A stretch of DNA of 64,000 nucleotides from Pseudoalteromonas rubra (GTDB lineage: Bacteria > Pseudomonadota > Gammaproteobacteria > Enterobacterales > Alteromonadaceae): assembly GCF_000238295.3 (NCBI RefSeq), contig NZ_AHCD03000036.1, forward strand, positions 200,551 through 264,550. The letters are read 5' to 3'. Below are positions 26,026 to 34,988 of the stretch, one piece after another. The position numbers and the translations under genes were made by a program. Below the pieces are notes generated by a model. It saw nothing but the letters and a program-made list of their open reading frames with translations, did no database searches and was not told the origin of the DNA. Every line of letters starts with the position of its first letter. Position 1 is the stretch's first letter.

Positions 26026-27846
26026 TTAAGTCTCCTGCTTAGGTTGGTAAATACAGATCCGATTGCGGCCTTGTTGTTTGGCCATGTACAAGCCCTTATC
26101 AGCCAAATCGGTAAATAGTGTGGGGTTGTTGGTATTCTGTGCGATTGCACTATAAACCCCGGCACTGGTGGTAAATTTAATATGGTGACCGGCGACTTTC
26201 AGCTCATTGGCTTCAGTGGCCAGGCGGATCTGCTCGGCCAGCTCCAGCGCGCCCTCTTGTGAGGTGTTAGGCAGCAGGATCACAAATTCTTCGCCGCCAT
26301 AGCGAAATACTTCATCATGGGGTCTTTTCAGGTGCTGCTCTATCAGCCGTGCGAAGGCACAAATGGTGTGATCCCCGGCGAGGTGCCCGTAGTTATCGTT
26401 TACCTTTTTGAAGAAATCGATATCTAAAATGATCAGACTCAGTGTCGTTTGTTCCCGACGTGAACGGCGGACTTCCATCATCAGACGCTTATCAAAGTAA
26501 CGACGGTTCTTCACTTTGGTCATGGGGTCTTCCATGTTGAGCTTTTCCAGCTCTCTGAGGGTCACCTGAAGCTCAAAGGTGCGCTCATCAATGCTGTTTT
26601 CTAGCTCTTCTTGTGCCTGTTCCTGAAGCTTGAGCTTTTCTTTGAGCAAGGCGTCTTCTGCCTGAGTACGGGCGAGTTTGTGCTGCTGTGTTTTGATGTG
26701 TTTTTCCCGTTCAAGTATGAACTGTCGGGTCAGCACAAAGCTGATATAGAGGCTCAGGATCAAGTAGCAAATATAAGTGACCGGGCGGTCGAGCTGAGCG
26801 CCACCAAAGAGACCCAGCTCAAAGCCAAGCTGGTAGCTGAGCGTGATCAACAGAATGAGGTAGATCAGCAGGGCGGTGACTTTGGTGGTACGACGGTAAC
26901 GACTGCGCAGGGTGCAGACGATGTATCCTAAAACCAGGGTAAGTGCCATACCATAGGCTGCAAAGGTGGCGTGTGTCAGCGGCAAGAGTTGGCTCAATAA
27001 GGTTAAGATCAGGCCCAGTACCAGCAGATGGGTGAGCTTGCGGTCATGTTTTATTGGCAGCAGGTTAGGCAGTGCTTTACTACGCTGAATGGGGATCAGG
27101 GCCAGCGTGGAGAACATCACCAACAAGCTTTGACCGTATTGCTGCAACCAGACGCTTGAGCCATACAGGTAACGGTAACCAAACCCGTATAAGTGCACTA
27201 TGAGCAGCCAGAAGAGACCGATAATGAATGTGCCATGTAAAAAGTAACGCCGACGAGTAAAACTATACAGGGTAAAGTTAATGGCTATCATAGCCAGTAT
27301 AAACCCGGCGAGAATCCCATAGACCAGGTTAAACTTGCTCTTGTACTTGAGGTATTCTATCGGATGCCAGAGGCTCAGCGGGATATTCAGCGTGCCATGA
27401 TGGCTGAGTTGTAAATAGACCTGACTGTGGCTCTGTGCTGGCAGTTCGAGCGGAATGAGCTGAGCTTCATGTTTAATGGGACGCTGCATCAGTGGCAGTG
27501 CGTCACCCAATGCCAGAGTCAGAAAAGAGGCATCATCGTGGCGGATGTAGGCGGTGATTTTATCCAGTAAGTTGTTATCTATGCTCAGTAGCAGCGGCAC
27601 CTCAATGGGCCCCGGGTTGTGTAGAGACACGCGGATCCAGGCTTGGGTATTTGCGGGCGGCTTTAACGGTTGGCGCTGGCCTGATTGCCAGTGTGGATCA
27701 CTGGCCAGCAATGTCTGAATGGTGTCGGCCTGGCTGAAAGTATACTGATAGGACAGTGCCTGGTGTTGCTTAAATTCAGCAGATACTTCCAGTGCCTGAA
27801 CAGCACCGGATAAGCACAGTAAAATGAGCAGCCAGCGCCACAACAT
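26026..27846 (-). CDS. Membrane diguanylate cyclase with 7TMR-DISM sensor
   Basis: 606 residues. Signal peptide (1-19), a periplasmic beta-rich 7TMR-DISMED2-like domain (about 20-165), seven hydrophobic helices (about 180-380), a coiled coil (KLARTQAEDALLKEKLKLQE, about 390-440), then GGDEF. The active motif is RYGGEEFVILLP, and an RxxD inhibitory site (RPHD) lies five residues before it, so both catalysis and product inhibition look intact. It should make cyclic di-GMP in response to a periplasmic, perhaps carbohydrate, ligand. It overlaps tatD by 1 nt upstream and abuts hemB downstream. Confidence 0.9.
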   Translation of the reverse strand: MLWRWLLILLCLSGAVQALEVSAEFKQHQALSYQYTFSQADTIQTLLASDPHWQSGQRQPLKPPANTQAWIRVSLHNPGPIEVPLLLSIDNNLLDKITAYIRHDDASFLTLALGDALPLMQRPIKHEAQLIPLELPAQSHSQVYLQLSHHGTLNIPLSLWHPIEYLKYKSKFNLVYGILAGFILAMIAINFTLYSFTRRRYFLHGTFIIGLFWLLIVHLYGFGYRYLYGSSVWLQQYGQSLLVMFSTLALIPIQRSKALPNLLPIKHDRKLTHLLVLGLILTLLSQLLPLTHATFAAYGMALTLVLGYIVCTLRSRYRRTTKVTALLIYLILLITLSYQLGFELGLFGGAQLDRPVTYICYLILSLYISFVLTRQFILEREKHIKTQQHKLARTQAEDALLKEKLKLQEQAQEELENSIDERTFELQVTLRELEKLNMEDPMTKVKNRRYFDKRLMMEVRRSRREQTTLSLIILDIDFFKKVNDNYGHLAGDHTICAFARLIEQHLKRPHDEVFRYGGEEFVILLPNTSQEGALELAEQIRLATEANELKVAGHHIKFTTSAGVYSAIAQNTNNPTLFTDLADKGLYMAKQQGRNRICIYQPKQET

Positions 27847-28634
27847 CAGGCATTTTTCCCCGATATCTGGAACAAGGTGTTGAAGTTTTCCGTAGTTTGA
27901 CGGGCCAGTTGCACCAGAGAGATGTCTTTAAGCGCAGCAACATGCTGTGCAATCTCAGGCAAGTAAGCTGGCTCATTACGACGGGATTTCGGTTTTGGTT
28001 TGAGCGTTCTGGGGAGCAAAAAGGGTGCATCTGTCTCCAGCAGGATCCGATCTTCTGGAATATAACGCACTAACTCTCGTAAGGTTTCACCCCGGCGCTC
28101 ATCGCACAGCCAGCCAGTCAGGCCAATCATCAGGCCATAATCCAGGTAATGGCGCAAAGCGCGCTTATCGCCTGTAAAGCAATGTAACACGCCACGCAGG
28201 GAAAATTCGTCCAGCATGCCACTGAGTGTATCAAACGCTTCGCGTTCATGCAGATACACCGGCATGTCGAGTGTCTGCGCCAGCTCCAGTTGCACACCGC
28301 AGATCAGTTGTTGCACCGGACGGGGTGAGTAGTCTCGATTGAAGTCGAGTCCGCACTCGCCAATCGCAACCACGTGATCTTGTGCAGCCAGGTGGCGCAA
28401 TTGGGCGATGAAATCGTCCGGCACGTCTTTGGCATCATGAGGGTGCACACCTGCAGTTGCATATTGATTGTATTCTTGTGCCAGCGCGAGACTTTGTTCA
28501 CTGGTGAGTAAGTCACACCCAATCAGCAACATAGATTCCACGCCCTGATCCGCTGCTCGGGTCAGGATGGCTGCGCGATCGGTATCAAATTGCGTACTGG
28601 TCAGGTTGACGCCTGCGTCAATAAAGGTCGCCAT
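27846..28634 (-). CDS. tatD: TatD-family metal-dependent deoxyribonuclease
   Basis: 262 residues. Motifs: DAGVNLTS at the N terminus (the usual HxH is replaced by D-G-N spacing seen in TatD proper), GECGLDFNRDYS, YLHEREAF, LHCFTG and LETDAPFLLP, which supply the metal ligands. TatD is a 3'-5' exonuclease that also processes damaged DNA. Lies downstream of tatABC as in many Gammaproteobacteria. The stop overlaps the next start (TGATG). Confidence 0.88.
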   Translation of the reverse strand: MATFIDAGVNLTSTQFDTDRAAILTRAADQGVESMLLIGCDLLTSEQSLALAQEYNQYATAGVHPHDAKDVPDDFIAQLRHLAAQDHVVAIGECGLDFNRDYSPRPVQQLICGVQLELAQTLDMPVYLHEREAFDTLSGMLDEFSLRGVLHCFTGDKRALRHYLDYGLMIGLTGWLCDERRGETLRELVRYIPEDRILLETDAPFLLPRTLKPKPKSRRNEPAYLPEIAQHVAALKDISLVQLARQTTENFNTLFQISGKNA

Positions 28635-29102
28635 TTAATCTACCCTTCTCACTTTTATTGAGCGATTAGAGCCTTCTTTTTGCATGATGAAAGAATTGAA
28701 AGAGCCACGACGAATAGTCACTGTGTCCCCTTCTTTAGCAAAGAAGGCTTGTGTGCCGATCTGCTGCCAGCGTTGCTGGTTATCGAGCGTAAACCGGCGT
28801 AATCCATTGGCGGATTTGCTCAGTTCTAACACGGTTGCACTGATTGTCTGCTCGTTGTCCTGTTTGTGCTCCAGGCCAAACGACTTGGCATCTGTTGCTG
28901 GCGGCTGAGAACGTACCGGATGTGATTTATTGGCATAGTCAGCGGCCAGTTTATCGTAACAGGCTAAGCGCTTGTCGTCGGATTGCAGCTGGCTACATGC
29001 TTGCAATTTATGTGGTAATTTACCTTTGGCCTGAGCTGGCTGTATGCCAAGCACACTGGTAAATACCACTGCACCACTTAGTAATAAGGTGATTTTATTC
29101 AT
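28635..29102 (-). CDS. Periplasmic protein with CYD motif, function unknown
   Basis: 155 residues with a signal peptide (about 1-25, cleavage near QAQA/KG). The mature N terminus has LQACSQLQSDDKRLACYD, a two-cysteine motif found in several periplasmic proteins (also in type VI accessory VasI-like proteins). The C-terminal part is beta-rich with basic residues. It overlaps the tatC end by 8 nt and is followed directly by tatD, so it is cotranscribed. Role unknown. Confidence 0.7.
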   Translation of the reverse strand: MNKITLLLSGAVVFTSVLGIQPAQAKGKLPHKLQACSQLQSDDKRLACYDKLAADYANKSHPVRSQPPATDAKSFGLEHKQDNEQTISATVLELSKSANGLRRFTLDNQQRWQQIGTQAFFAKEGDTVTIRRGSFNSFIMQKEGSNRSIKVRRVD

Positions 29103-29841
29103 GGCTTTGTTCCTCAGCGACTGGCTTTTTGCTGTACAGTCTGGCCAACAATAATCCTAATTCAAACAGTAGCGCCATAGGCACGGCGAGTAGTGTTTGC
29201 GATAACACATCGGGGGGCGTTAAAAACATCGCGACGACAAACACACCGACTATGATGTAGGGGCGTTTTTGCGCCAGGCTTTGTGTGGTTGTGACGCCAC
29301 TCCAGCACAACAGCATAATGGCTACGGGTATTTCAAAGGCGACGCCGAATGCAAAGAACAGCTTTAAAATGAAGCCAAGGTAGCTGCTGATATCCGGAGA
29401 GAGTGTCATCATGTCGGGACCCACGGCGGTAAAAAAGCCGAGAATAATGGGCATCACGACAAAATAACAAAATGCAATACCGGCGTAAAACAACAGGATA
29501 CTGGAAAGCAGAATGGGCATCAGCATGCGTTTTTCATGCTGATACAGGCCCGGCGCCAGAAACCCCCAGATTTGATGCAGTATCATAGGTACTGCCAGAA
29601 ACAGCGACACAAACAGGGTCAGTTTAAAGGGGGCAAAGAAAGGGGCCGTGACATCCGTGGCTATCATAGTGCTGTTTGCGGGCAGACTCTCAACCAGTGG
29701 GGCCGCCACAAATGCATATATATCGTTGGCAAAATAAACCAAAGAAATAAAGATGATCAGGATGCTCAGTAGCGCCTTAATTAGACGATTTCTCAGCTCA
29801 ATAAGGTGGCCAATAAAGCCACTGTTTGTCATATCTGACAT
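29095..29841 (-). CDS. tatC: Sec-independent protein translocase subunit TatC
   Basis: 248 residues with six hydrophobic segments. Signature regions: FIGHLIELRNRLI near the N terminus, APFFAPFKLTLFVSLFLAVP, and FAFGVAFEIPVAI. TatC binds twin-arginine signal peptides together with TatB. Third gene of tatABC, 18 bp after tatB. Confidence 0.95.
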   Translation of the reverse strand: MSDMTNSGFIGHLIELRNRLIKALLSILIIFISLVYFANDIYAFVAAPLVESLPANSTMIATDVTAPFFAPFKLTLFVSLFLAVPMILHQIWGFLAPGLYQHEKRMLMPILLSSILLFYAGIAFCYFVVMPIILGFFTAVGPDMMTLSPDISSYLGFILKLFFAFGVAFEIPVAIMLLCWSGVTTTQSLAQKRPYIIVGVFVVAMFLTPPDVLSQTLLAVPMALLFELGLLLARLYSKKPVAEEQSHE

Positions 29842-29859
29842 GCAAAAACTCGTAAACGG

Positions 29860-30192
29860 TTAGTTTTGAGAGGACGGATCTTTGTCGTTTTTCGACTGAT
29901 CTGGAGACTTGCTGTAGCTGTGGCGCACTGATTCTGCCGCACGCTGCAACTCCTCAACCGATTGCTTGAGACCTGGGGAAATATTGTCCAGGCCTTGCTC
30001 TTCGGCTTTTTTCAGGTTGCTATGCAACTCGTGTACTCTCAGCTCTTCGCTTACTTCCGCCTTGACGGAATTGGCAACAGATTTGACTGTGTTGATCCAG
30101 CGGCTGACCGTTCTGATCGCAACAGGCAGGCGTTCTGGCCCGAGCACAACCAGGCCAACGATCAACACTACGACGAGTTCCCACATCCCCAT
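29860..30192 (-). CDS. tatB: Sec-independent protein translocase subunit TatB
   Basis: 110 residues. One N-terminal membrane helix (MWELVVVLIVGLVVLGPERL, with the GPE/RLP hinge) and an amphipathic helix followed by a charged tail. Starts 6 bp after tatA. Confidence 0.93.
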   Translation of the reverse strand: MGMWELVVVLIVGLVVLGPERLPVAIRTVSRWINTVKSVANSVKAEVSEELRVHELHSNLKKAEEQGLDNISPGLKQSVEELQRAAESVRHSYSKSPDQSKNDKDPSSQN

Positions 30193-30198
30193 GTCAGA

Positions 30199-30444
30199 TC
30201 ACACCTTGTCTTTTTCTTTTTCGCTGGTCGTTTTAGCCTGTGCAGCCTGATCGGTCAGCTGTTCTTTGCTATCCGCTTTTTCTGACTTTTTTTCTTCTTC
30301 ATCTTCAGACACTGCATTCTTAAAGCCTTTTACCGCATTGCCTAAGTCACTACCAATGCCACGTAGTTTTTTCGTCCCAAATAAAAGCACGATAATGGCC
30401 AGAATGATAAGCAACTGCCAAATACTGATACCACCAAAACCCAT
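30199..30444 (-). CDS. tatA: Sec-independent protein translocase subunit TatA
   Basis: 81 residues. Single N-terminal helix (ISIWQLLIILAIIVLLF), FGTKKLR hinge, amphipathic helix with GxxxG and FKNAV, then a Lys/Glu-rich tail. Forms the translocation pore oligomer. Confidence 0.95.
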   Translation of the reverse strand: MGFGGISIWQLLIILAIIVLLFGTKKLRGIGSDLGNAVKGFKNAVSEDEEEKKSEKADSKEQLTDQAAQAKTTSEKEKDKV

Positions 30445-30504
30445 GTCTACTCCATTTAATGTGTTATTGAATTAAGAAAGATTATACGCCGAGTGTGTAA
30501 AATA

Positions 30505-32115
30505 TCACCCTGTTTTGCGCCATGCTTTAATAAATATTGCAATTGCCAGTGTGGCACAGAGACCGCTTGCGAGTTGACGCTCGTCAATAAAGCACAAACC
30601 AGCCACAATAGTGAGTGCTGCCGCAGCAATGCCAAGTAGCAATGCACGGGTGTCTGTGTTGCTCTGCTGCACAATGGGGGCACTTTGGCGCTGACTACGC
30701 TTCAGGTTCTGATAGATAAGATCGGGCAGCTCAGGCATTTTTTCAGCCCAAAAAGGCAAATTAGTGTAGAGCTTTTTGGCCACTGCCAACGGGCCCACCT
30801 GATCCTGCACCCACTTTTCTAAAAAGGGTTTGGCTGTTTTCCATAAATCCAGCTGTGGATAAAGCTGGCGGCCCAGACCCTCAACGTACAAGAGGGTTTT
30901 CTGCAGCAGCACCAGTTGGGGCTGCACTTCCATATTAAAACGCCGAGCGGTGTTGAACAGATTTACCAGCACATGTCCAAACGAAATCTCGGCCAGGGGC
31001 TTGTTAAAGATCGGCTCGCACACCGTGCGAATGGCAAACTCGAACTCCTCCACACAGGTGTCGGGCGGTACCCACCCTGAGTCGACGTGCAACTGCGCAA
31101 CCTGACGATAATCGCGGTTGAAAAAGGCAATGAAGTTCTCAGCCAGATAGCGTTTATCTTCGCGATTTAAGGTGCCCACAATGCCGCAATCAATGCCGAT
31201 ATATTTCGGGTTATGCGGATCTTCGCGTGACACAAAGATGTTACCCGGGTGCATGTCGGCATGGAAAAAACTGTCGCGGAAAACCTGGGTAAAAAACACT
31301 TCGACACCGCGCTCAGCCAACACCTTCATATTGGTGCCCTGGGCCAGCAGTGCTTCGGTATCCGATACGGGGATACCGTAAATGCGTTCCATCACCAGTA
31401 CATTGCGTCTCGAATAATCACTGTACACTTCTGGAATATAAAGCGACGCCGAGCCTTCAAAGTTACGTCTGAGCTGGATGGCATTGGCGGCTTCACGCAT
31501 CAGGTCGAGTTCATCGAGCAGGGTTTTACGGTATTCTCTGACCACTTCAACCGGGCGCAGCCGGCGACCAGCACTGATAAGGCTGGCCAGCAGGTGAGCA
31601 AAACGTTCCATCAAAGACAGGTCCGCAAGAATTTGTTTTTCAATATTCGGGCGGATCACTTTGACCACCACTTCTCTTAATTCTTCCCCAACCACCAGTT
31701 TGGCGCAATGCACCTGCGCGATAGAAGCTGAGGCCAGCGGGGTTTGCTCAAATTCGACAAAACCATCGTGGATACTGTCGAGGCCCAGTGCCTTTTCTAT
31801 CAGTGCCTGTGCCTGATCGCCAGGGAAGGGGGCGACTTTGTCCTGCAGCAGGGCGAGTTCTTCGGCAATGTCCGGTGGCAGTAAGTCGCGACGTGTTGAC
31901 AGCATCTGGCCAAACTTAACCCATACTGGCCCCAAGGTTTGCAGTGCCAGCCTGAGGCGCGCACCGACGGGTTTGTCGCTGTGTTGGTTGGGTAGCCAGA
32001 ATAAACTGCGTCTAACCGCCCGGGCATACCAGGGTTGCTTGTGCCTCGGAAGCAGGTCGTCCAGGCCATAATTAAGAAAAGTTTTACCGATTTGATACAG
32101 ACGAGCGATGGACAA
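30505..32115 (-). CDS. ubiB: Ubiquinone biosynthesis ATPase/kinase-like protein UbiB
   Basis: 536 residues. The KxGQ extension typical of the UbiB/ADCK family is present (WVKFGQMLSTRRDLLP). The kinase-like core has ASIAQVH (A-rich loop), FFHADMHPGNIF (catalytic loop) and GIDCGIVG in place of DFG. Two C-terminal hydrophobic helices anchor it (about 495-530). Supports coenzyme Q synthesis as part of the Ubi complex. It follows ubiJ after 10 bp. Confidence 0.95.
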   Translation of the reverse strand: MSIARLYQIGKTFLNYGLDDLLPRHKQPWYARAVRRSLFWLPNQHSDKPVGARLRLALQTLGPVWVKFGQMLSTRRDLLPPDIAEELALLQDKVAPFPGDQAQALIEKALGLDSIHDGFVEFEQTPLASASIAQVHCAKLVVGEELREVVVKVIRPNIEKQILADLSLMERFAHLLASLISAGRRLRPVEVVREYRKTLLDELDLMREAANAIQLRRNFEGSASLYIPEVYSDYSRRNVLVMERIYGIPVSDTEALLAQGTNMKVLAERGVEVFFTQVFRDSFFHADMHPGNIFVSREDPHNPKYIGIDCGIVGTLNREDKRYLAENFIAFFNRDYRQVAQLHVDSGWVPPDTCVEEFEFAIRTVCEPIFNKPLAEISFGHVLVNLFNTARRFNMEVQPQLVLLQKTLLYVEGLGRQLYPQLDLWKTAKPFLEKWVQDQVGPLAVAKKLYTNLPFWAEKMPELPDLIYQNLKRSQRQSAPIVQQSNTDTRALLLGIAAAALTIVAGLCFIDERQLASGLCATLAIAIFIKAWRKTG

Positions 32116-32125
32116 ACCCAGCTCC

Positions 32126-32743
32126 TTATAATTCGCTTAACGCGTTGATACGTTGTTCCAGTGCCGCCAGTTGTTGAGCCAGCTGTCGCGTATGGGATTT
32201 AAATTGGCGGACTTCCAGTGGGTGTACGGCAACTTTCAGTTCGTCCTGACACAACTGTGTAAAGGTCCGTTGTAGGGTTTTGAGGTGACCACCGCCGCGT
32301 TGTGCGGCTGCCTTGCAGCGTTCGACCAACAGTTGCGCCGGGGCATCTCCAAGGTGACGCGACAGGTGCTCTGCCCAGTCAATACTGAGGCCGGAAAACG
32401 CTTTACTGTAACTTTGTGCTAATTGTAAGTCGCCTTCGAGATCCAGCTTTTCCTCACGGATGAGGCGCGTCAGCTGGCTGGGGTCTGAGATTTCACCCAA
32501 AGTCGATAAGGTGGTTGTAATGTGGCAGTCGGCCTTGTCCTGGTAGTGACCATAGACAAAACAGTGCGGTTTACCTTGTTGTTCACCCACATAGTGCAGG
32601 GCACAGCACATGCCGAGATCCGTTAAGGTGATCGCCAGTATTTTGTGCTGTGTGGGGGCCAGCTGCATTGCCACAGCAGGCTCTTTGTCCAGCAGCTGAT
32701 CCAGTGCACTTTCGGCAACAGCGGTGAGCAGCGTGATCCACAT
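32126..32743 (-). CDS. ubiJ: Ubiquinone biosynthesis accessory factor UbiJ
   Basis: 205 residues. The N-terminal two thirds form an SCP2-like lipid-binding domain; the C terminus is a coiled coil (QLAQQLAALEQRINAL). UbiJ with UbiK holds the hydrophobic quinone intermediates for the Ubi complex. Identified from position between ubiE and ubiB and from domain layout. Confidence 0.9.
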   Translation of the reverse strand: MWITLLTAVAESALDQLLDKEPAVAMQLAPTQHKILAITLTDLGMCCALHYVGEQQGKPHCFVYGHYQDKADCHITTTLSTLGEISDPSQLTRLIREEKLDLEGDLQLAQSYSKAFSGLSIDWAEHLSRHLGDAPAQLLVERCKAAAQRGGGHLKTLQRTFTQLCQDELKVAVHPLEVRQFKSHTRQLAQQLAALEQRINALSEL

Positions 32744-32766
32744 ACAGTTTCCTTGCTTCTCAGGAG

Positions 32767-33522
32767 TTAAAATTTAAAGCCTCGATGAAGCGCCACAATG
32801 CCACCCGTCAGGTTCTGGTAGCTCGCTTGTTCAAAGCCTGCGTCTTCCATCATTGTTTTCAGGGTTTCCTGATCCGGGTGCATACGGATGGACTCAGCCA
32901 GGTAGCGATAAGACTCGCTGTCGTTGGCAACCAATTTACCCATGGTTGGCAGGATATTAAAGGAGTAGAAATCGTATAGCTTCGACAATGCTTCGTTGTC
33001 TGTTTTTGAGAACTCCAGTACCAGCAGACGACCACCTGGCTTCAATACTCGGTACATGGAGCGCAGTGCCTTGTCTTTGTCAGTGACGTTGCGCAGTCCA
33101 AACGCGATGGTGATCACATCGAGGCTATTGTCCGGGAAGGGCAGTGCTTCGGCATTCATTTGCACATATTCGATATTCCCGACCCGGCCTAAATCGCGCA
33201 GTTTATCGCGGCCAACGCGCAGCATTGAGTCGTTGATGTCGCCCAGGATCACCTGACCTGTTTCACCCACCAATTCACTGAATTTGGCAGTCAGATCACC
33301 GGTACCACCGGCCAGATCCAGAACTTTGTGGCCCTGTCGGACACCAGAGCACGCAATGGTCTGGCGTTTCCATAGGCGATGGATCCCGAATGACATCAGG
33401 TCATTCATCACATCATATTTTGCAGCCACGGAGTGGAAAACGTCGGCCACCATTGAGGCCTTTTCCTGTGTTGCTACTGTTTGATAGCCAAAGTGTGTGG
33501 TGTCGCGATTTGCTTCTTTCAT
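32767..33522 (-). CDS. ubiE: Demethylmenaquinone/ubiquinone C-methyltransferase UbiE
   Basis: 251 residues, full length. SAM-binding motif VLDLAGGTGDLTAKF, UbiE signatures YDVMNDLMSFGIHRLWK and ITIAFGLRNVTDKDKAL, and the C-terminal GGIVALHRGFKF. Methylates both ubiquinone and menaquinone precursors. First gene of ubiE-ubiJ-ubiB-tatABC. Confidence 0.96.
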   Translation of the reverse strand: MKEANRDTTHFGYQTVATQEKASMVADVFHSVAAKYDVMNDLMSFGIHRLWKRQTIACSGVRQGHKVLDLAGGTGDLTAKFSELVGETGQVILGDINDSMLRVGRDKLRDLGRVGNIEYVQMNAEALPFPDNSLDVITIAFGLRNVTDKDKALRSMYRVLKPGGRLLVLEFSKTDNEALSKLYDFYSFNILPTMGKLVANDSESYRYLAESIRMHPDQETLKTMMEDAGFEQASYQNLTGGIVALHRGFKF

Positions 33523-33660
33523 GTGTGTTATTTGTGCCGGATCTGGGTGTCAATAGTGTACTTGATAGCACTCAGTGAGCGCAATCGGTGTCAGCAATTT
33601 AAGCAGATTAATCAACAGGCCGTAGCACAGATGCGGTCTGTCGGCTGAGCTGGGGAAATG

Positions 33661-34668
33661 TTAAGTGGCGGCAGAGACATAGTAGTGCTGGCCGAGCGAC
33701 TGGGCTTTTTTGGCAGCATAGGCGGCGCGCTGGGCGAGGGTGTTGAAATCGTGCTCGGGTTGATGCTGTGCAATACCAATGGCCAAATCAATGTCGGGAA
33801 ACGAGACATCGCCTTTGGCACTGACAAATTTCAGGCGACTCACGCCACGACGAATTTTTTGCGCGACGACCTGGGCCGTCTCGGCGTCACAGTCTGCCAG
33901 CACAATGGTGAACTCTTGTCTGCCTGTGCGCCCTGGCAGGCCGCTGTGGAGCACGTATTTTTTGATCCTTTTGGCGACCCGCTGTAATACGGTTTCGCCG
34001 ATCAGCTCGCCAAATCCCTGACTGAAGTCATCGAGGTTTTCGATCAAGACAGAAATGGCAAAAACGGACTTATCCTGGGTCAGCCATAGCTGGGTTTTAT
34101 GGCCCAGGTAGTGGCGTTTATACAAGCCCGTTTGTGGGTCTAAAATGCGCTGTTTGCGTAGCGTAAGTAATTGTTTCTGCTGTTTTTCGTGTAGCTCTCT
34201 GGCTTTGCGCAGGGCGTTTTTAAACTGCTGATGCTGCTTAAGCAGTTGCTCTGTGTGGGCACTAAAGTCACTTAAGGCTGCCCGCGTTTTGACGACATTG
34301 TGCTCATCGAGATTGTGGATACAGTGGCTGATCTGCTTGGCAAAACCAATCAGGCTTTGCTGAGACTGCTGTGCTGAGTCACTGAGGTGATCGATCATGC
34401 CGCCAACTTGCTGGATCAGCGTTGCCTCGGTCTGATGCTCTTTTTGCAGGTGCTCGTAGTAGAGCTGCTCAATGTAAATACTGTCGATGTTGGTGCGGTT
34501 GCGAATGTCGCGATCCAGCTGTTCATTGAGTTCGCGATGAGTCTGGCTGATATAAACATAGCCAATATGGTAATTGAGGGGCGTAGGCGGCAGCTGATTC
34601 TGCTCCAGAAACTGACAAACTTTGGTCATTTTTTCTTGTGCTATTGCCATGGGATCATGGAACATCAT
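33661..34668 (-). CDS. Degenerate GGDEF-domain protein
   Basis: 335 residues from the ATG at 34668 (GGTAAG upstream; a GTG 12 bp earlier is possible). No membrane helix. The N-terminal ~160 residues are helical with a long coiled coil (FKNALRKARELHEKQQKQLL), followed by a GGDEF fold (ILDPQTGLYKRHYL). The active-site loop reads GRTGRQEFTIVL, so the first two glycines and the acidic residue are altered and cyclase activity is unlikely. It may bind GTP or c-di-GMP as a sensor. Monocistronic, divergent from the peptidase gene. Confidence 0.78.
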   Translation of the reverse strand: MMFHDPMAIAQEKMTKVCQFLEQNQLPPTPLNYHIGYVYISQTHRELNEQLDRDIRNRTNIDSIYIEQLYYEHLQKEHQTEATLIQQVGGMIDHLSDSAQQSQQSLIGFAKQISHCIHNLDEHNVVKTRAALSDFSAHTEQLLKQHQQFKNALRKARELHEKQQKQLLTLRKQRILDPQTGLYKRHYLGHKTQLWLTQDKSVFAISVLIENLDDFSQGFGELIGETVLQRVAKRIKKYVLHSGLPGRTGRQEFTIVLADCDAETAQVVAQKIRRGVSRLKFVSAKGDVSFPDIDLAIGIAQHQPEHDFNTLAQRAAYAAKKAQSLGQHYYVSAAT

Positions 34669-34988
34669 TTTACTTACCACAATAATCAGTTGCTGTTAAA
34701 TACCTGGCAGAAGTACTCGAAACGGTCCCTATGAGATACCTGGCTTCGCTGCGGCTACATTAATCGCTCTGTTGAGTTTTGAAAAGCAAAAATCCGCGTA
34801 ATGAGACAAATTTATTGCTTTTTATGGGTGTTGTTGAATTAGTAATCACTTTTTTCTTGCCTTCTTGAAGTGGCTTTGCAGAGACGTTGATGGCTCAGAG
34901 CAGCCACTGGTCGTATTAAGTTGCAAGCCTATCTCGAGCGTGTTTATGTGTTGCGCAAATTTCACAATATTGTTAAAGGAACATCCAC
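34669..34988. other. Divergent intergenic region
   Basis: 320 bp between the degenerate GGDEF gene and the DUF885 gene. It must contain both promoters; I see no convincing operator, RNA or repeat in it. Confidence 0.4.
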
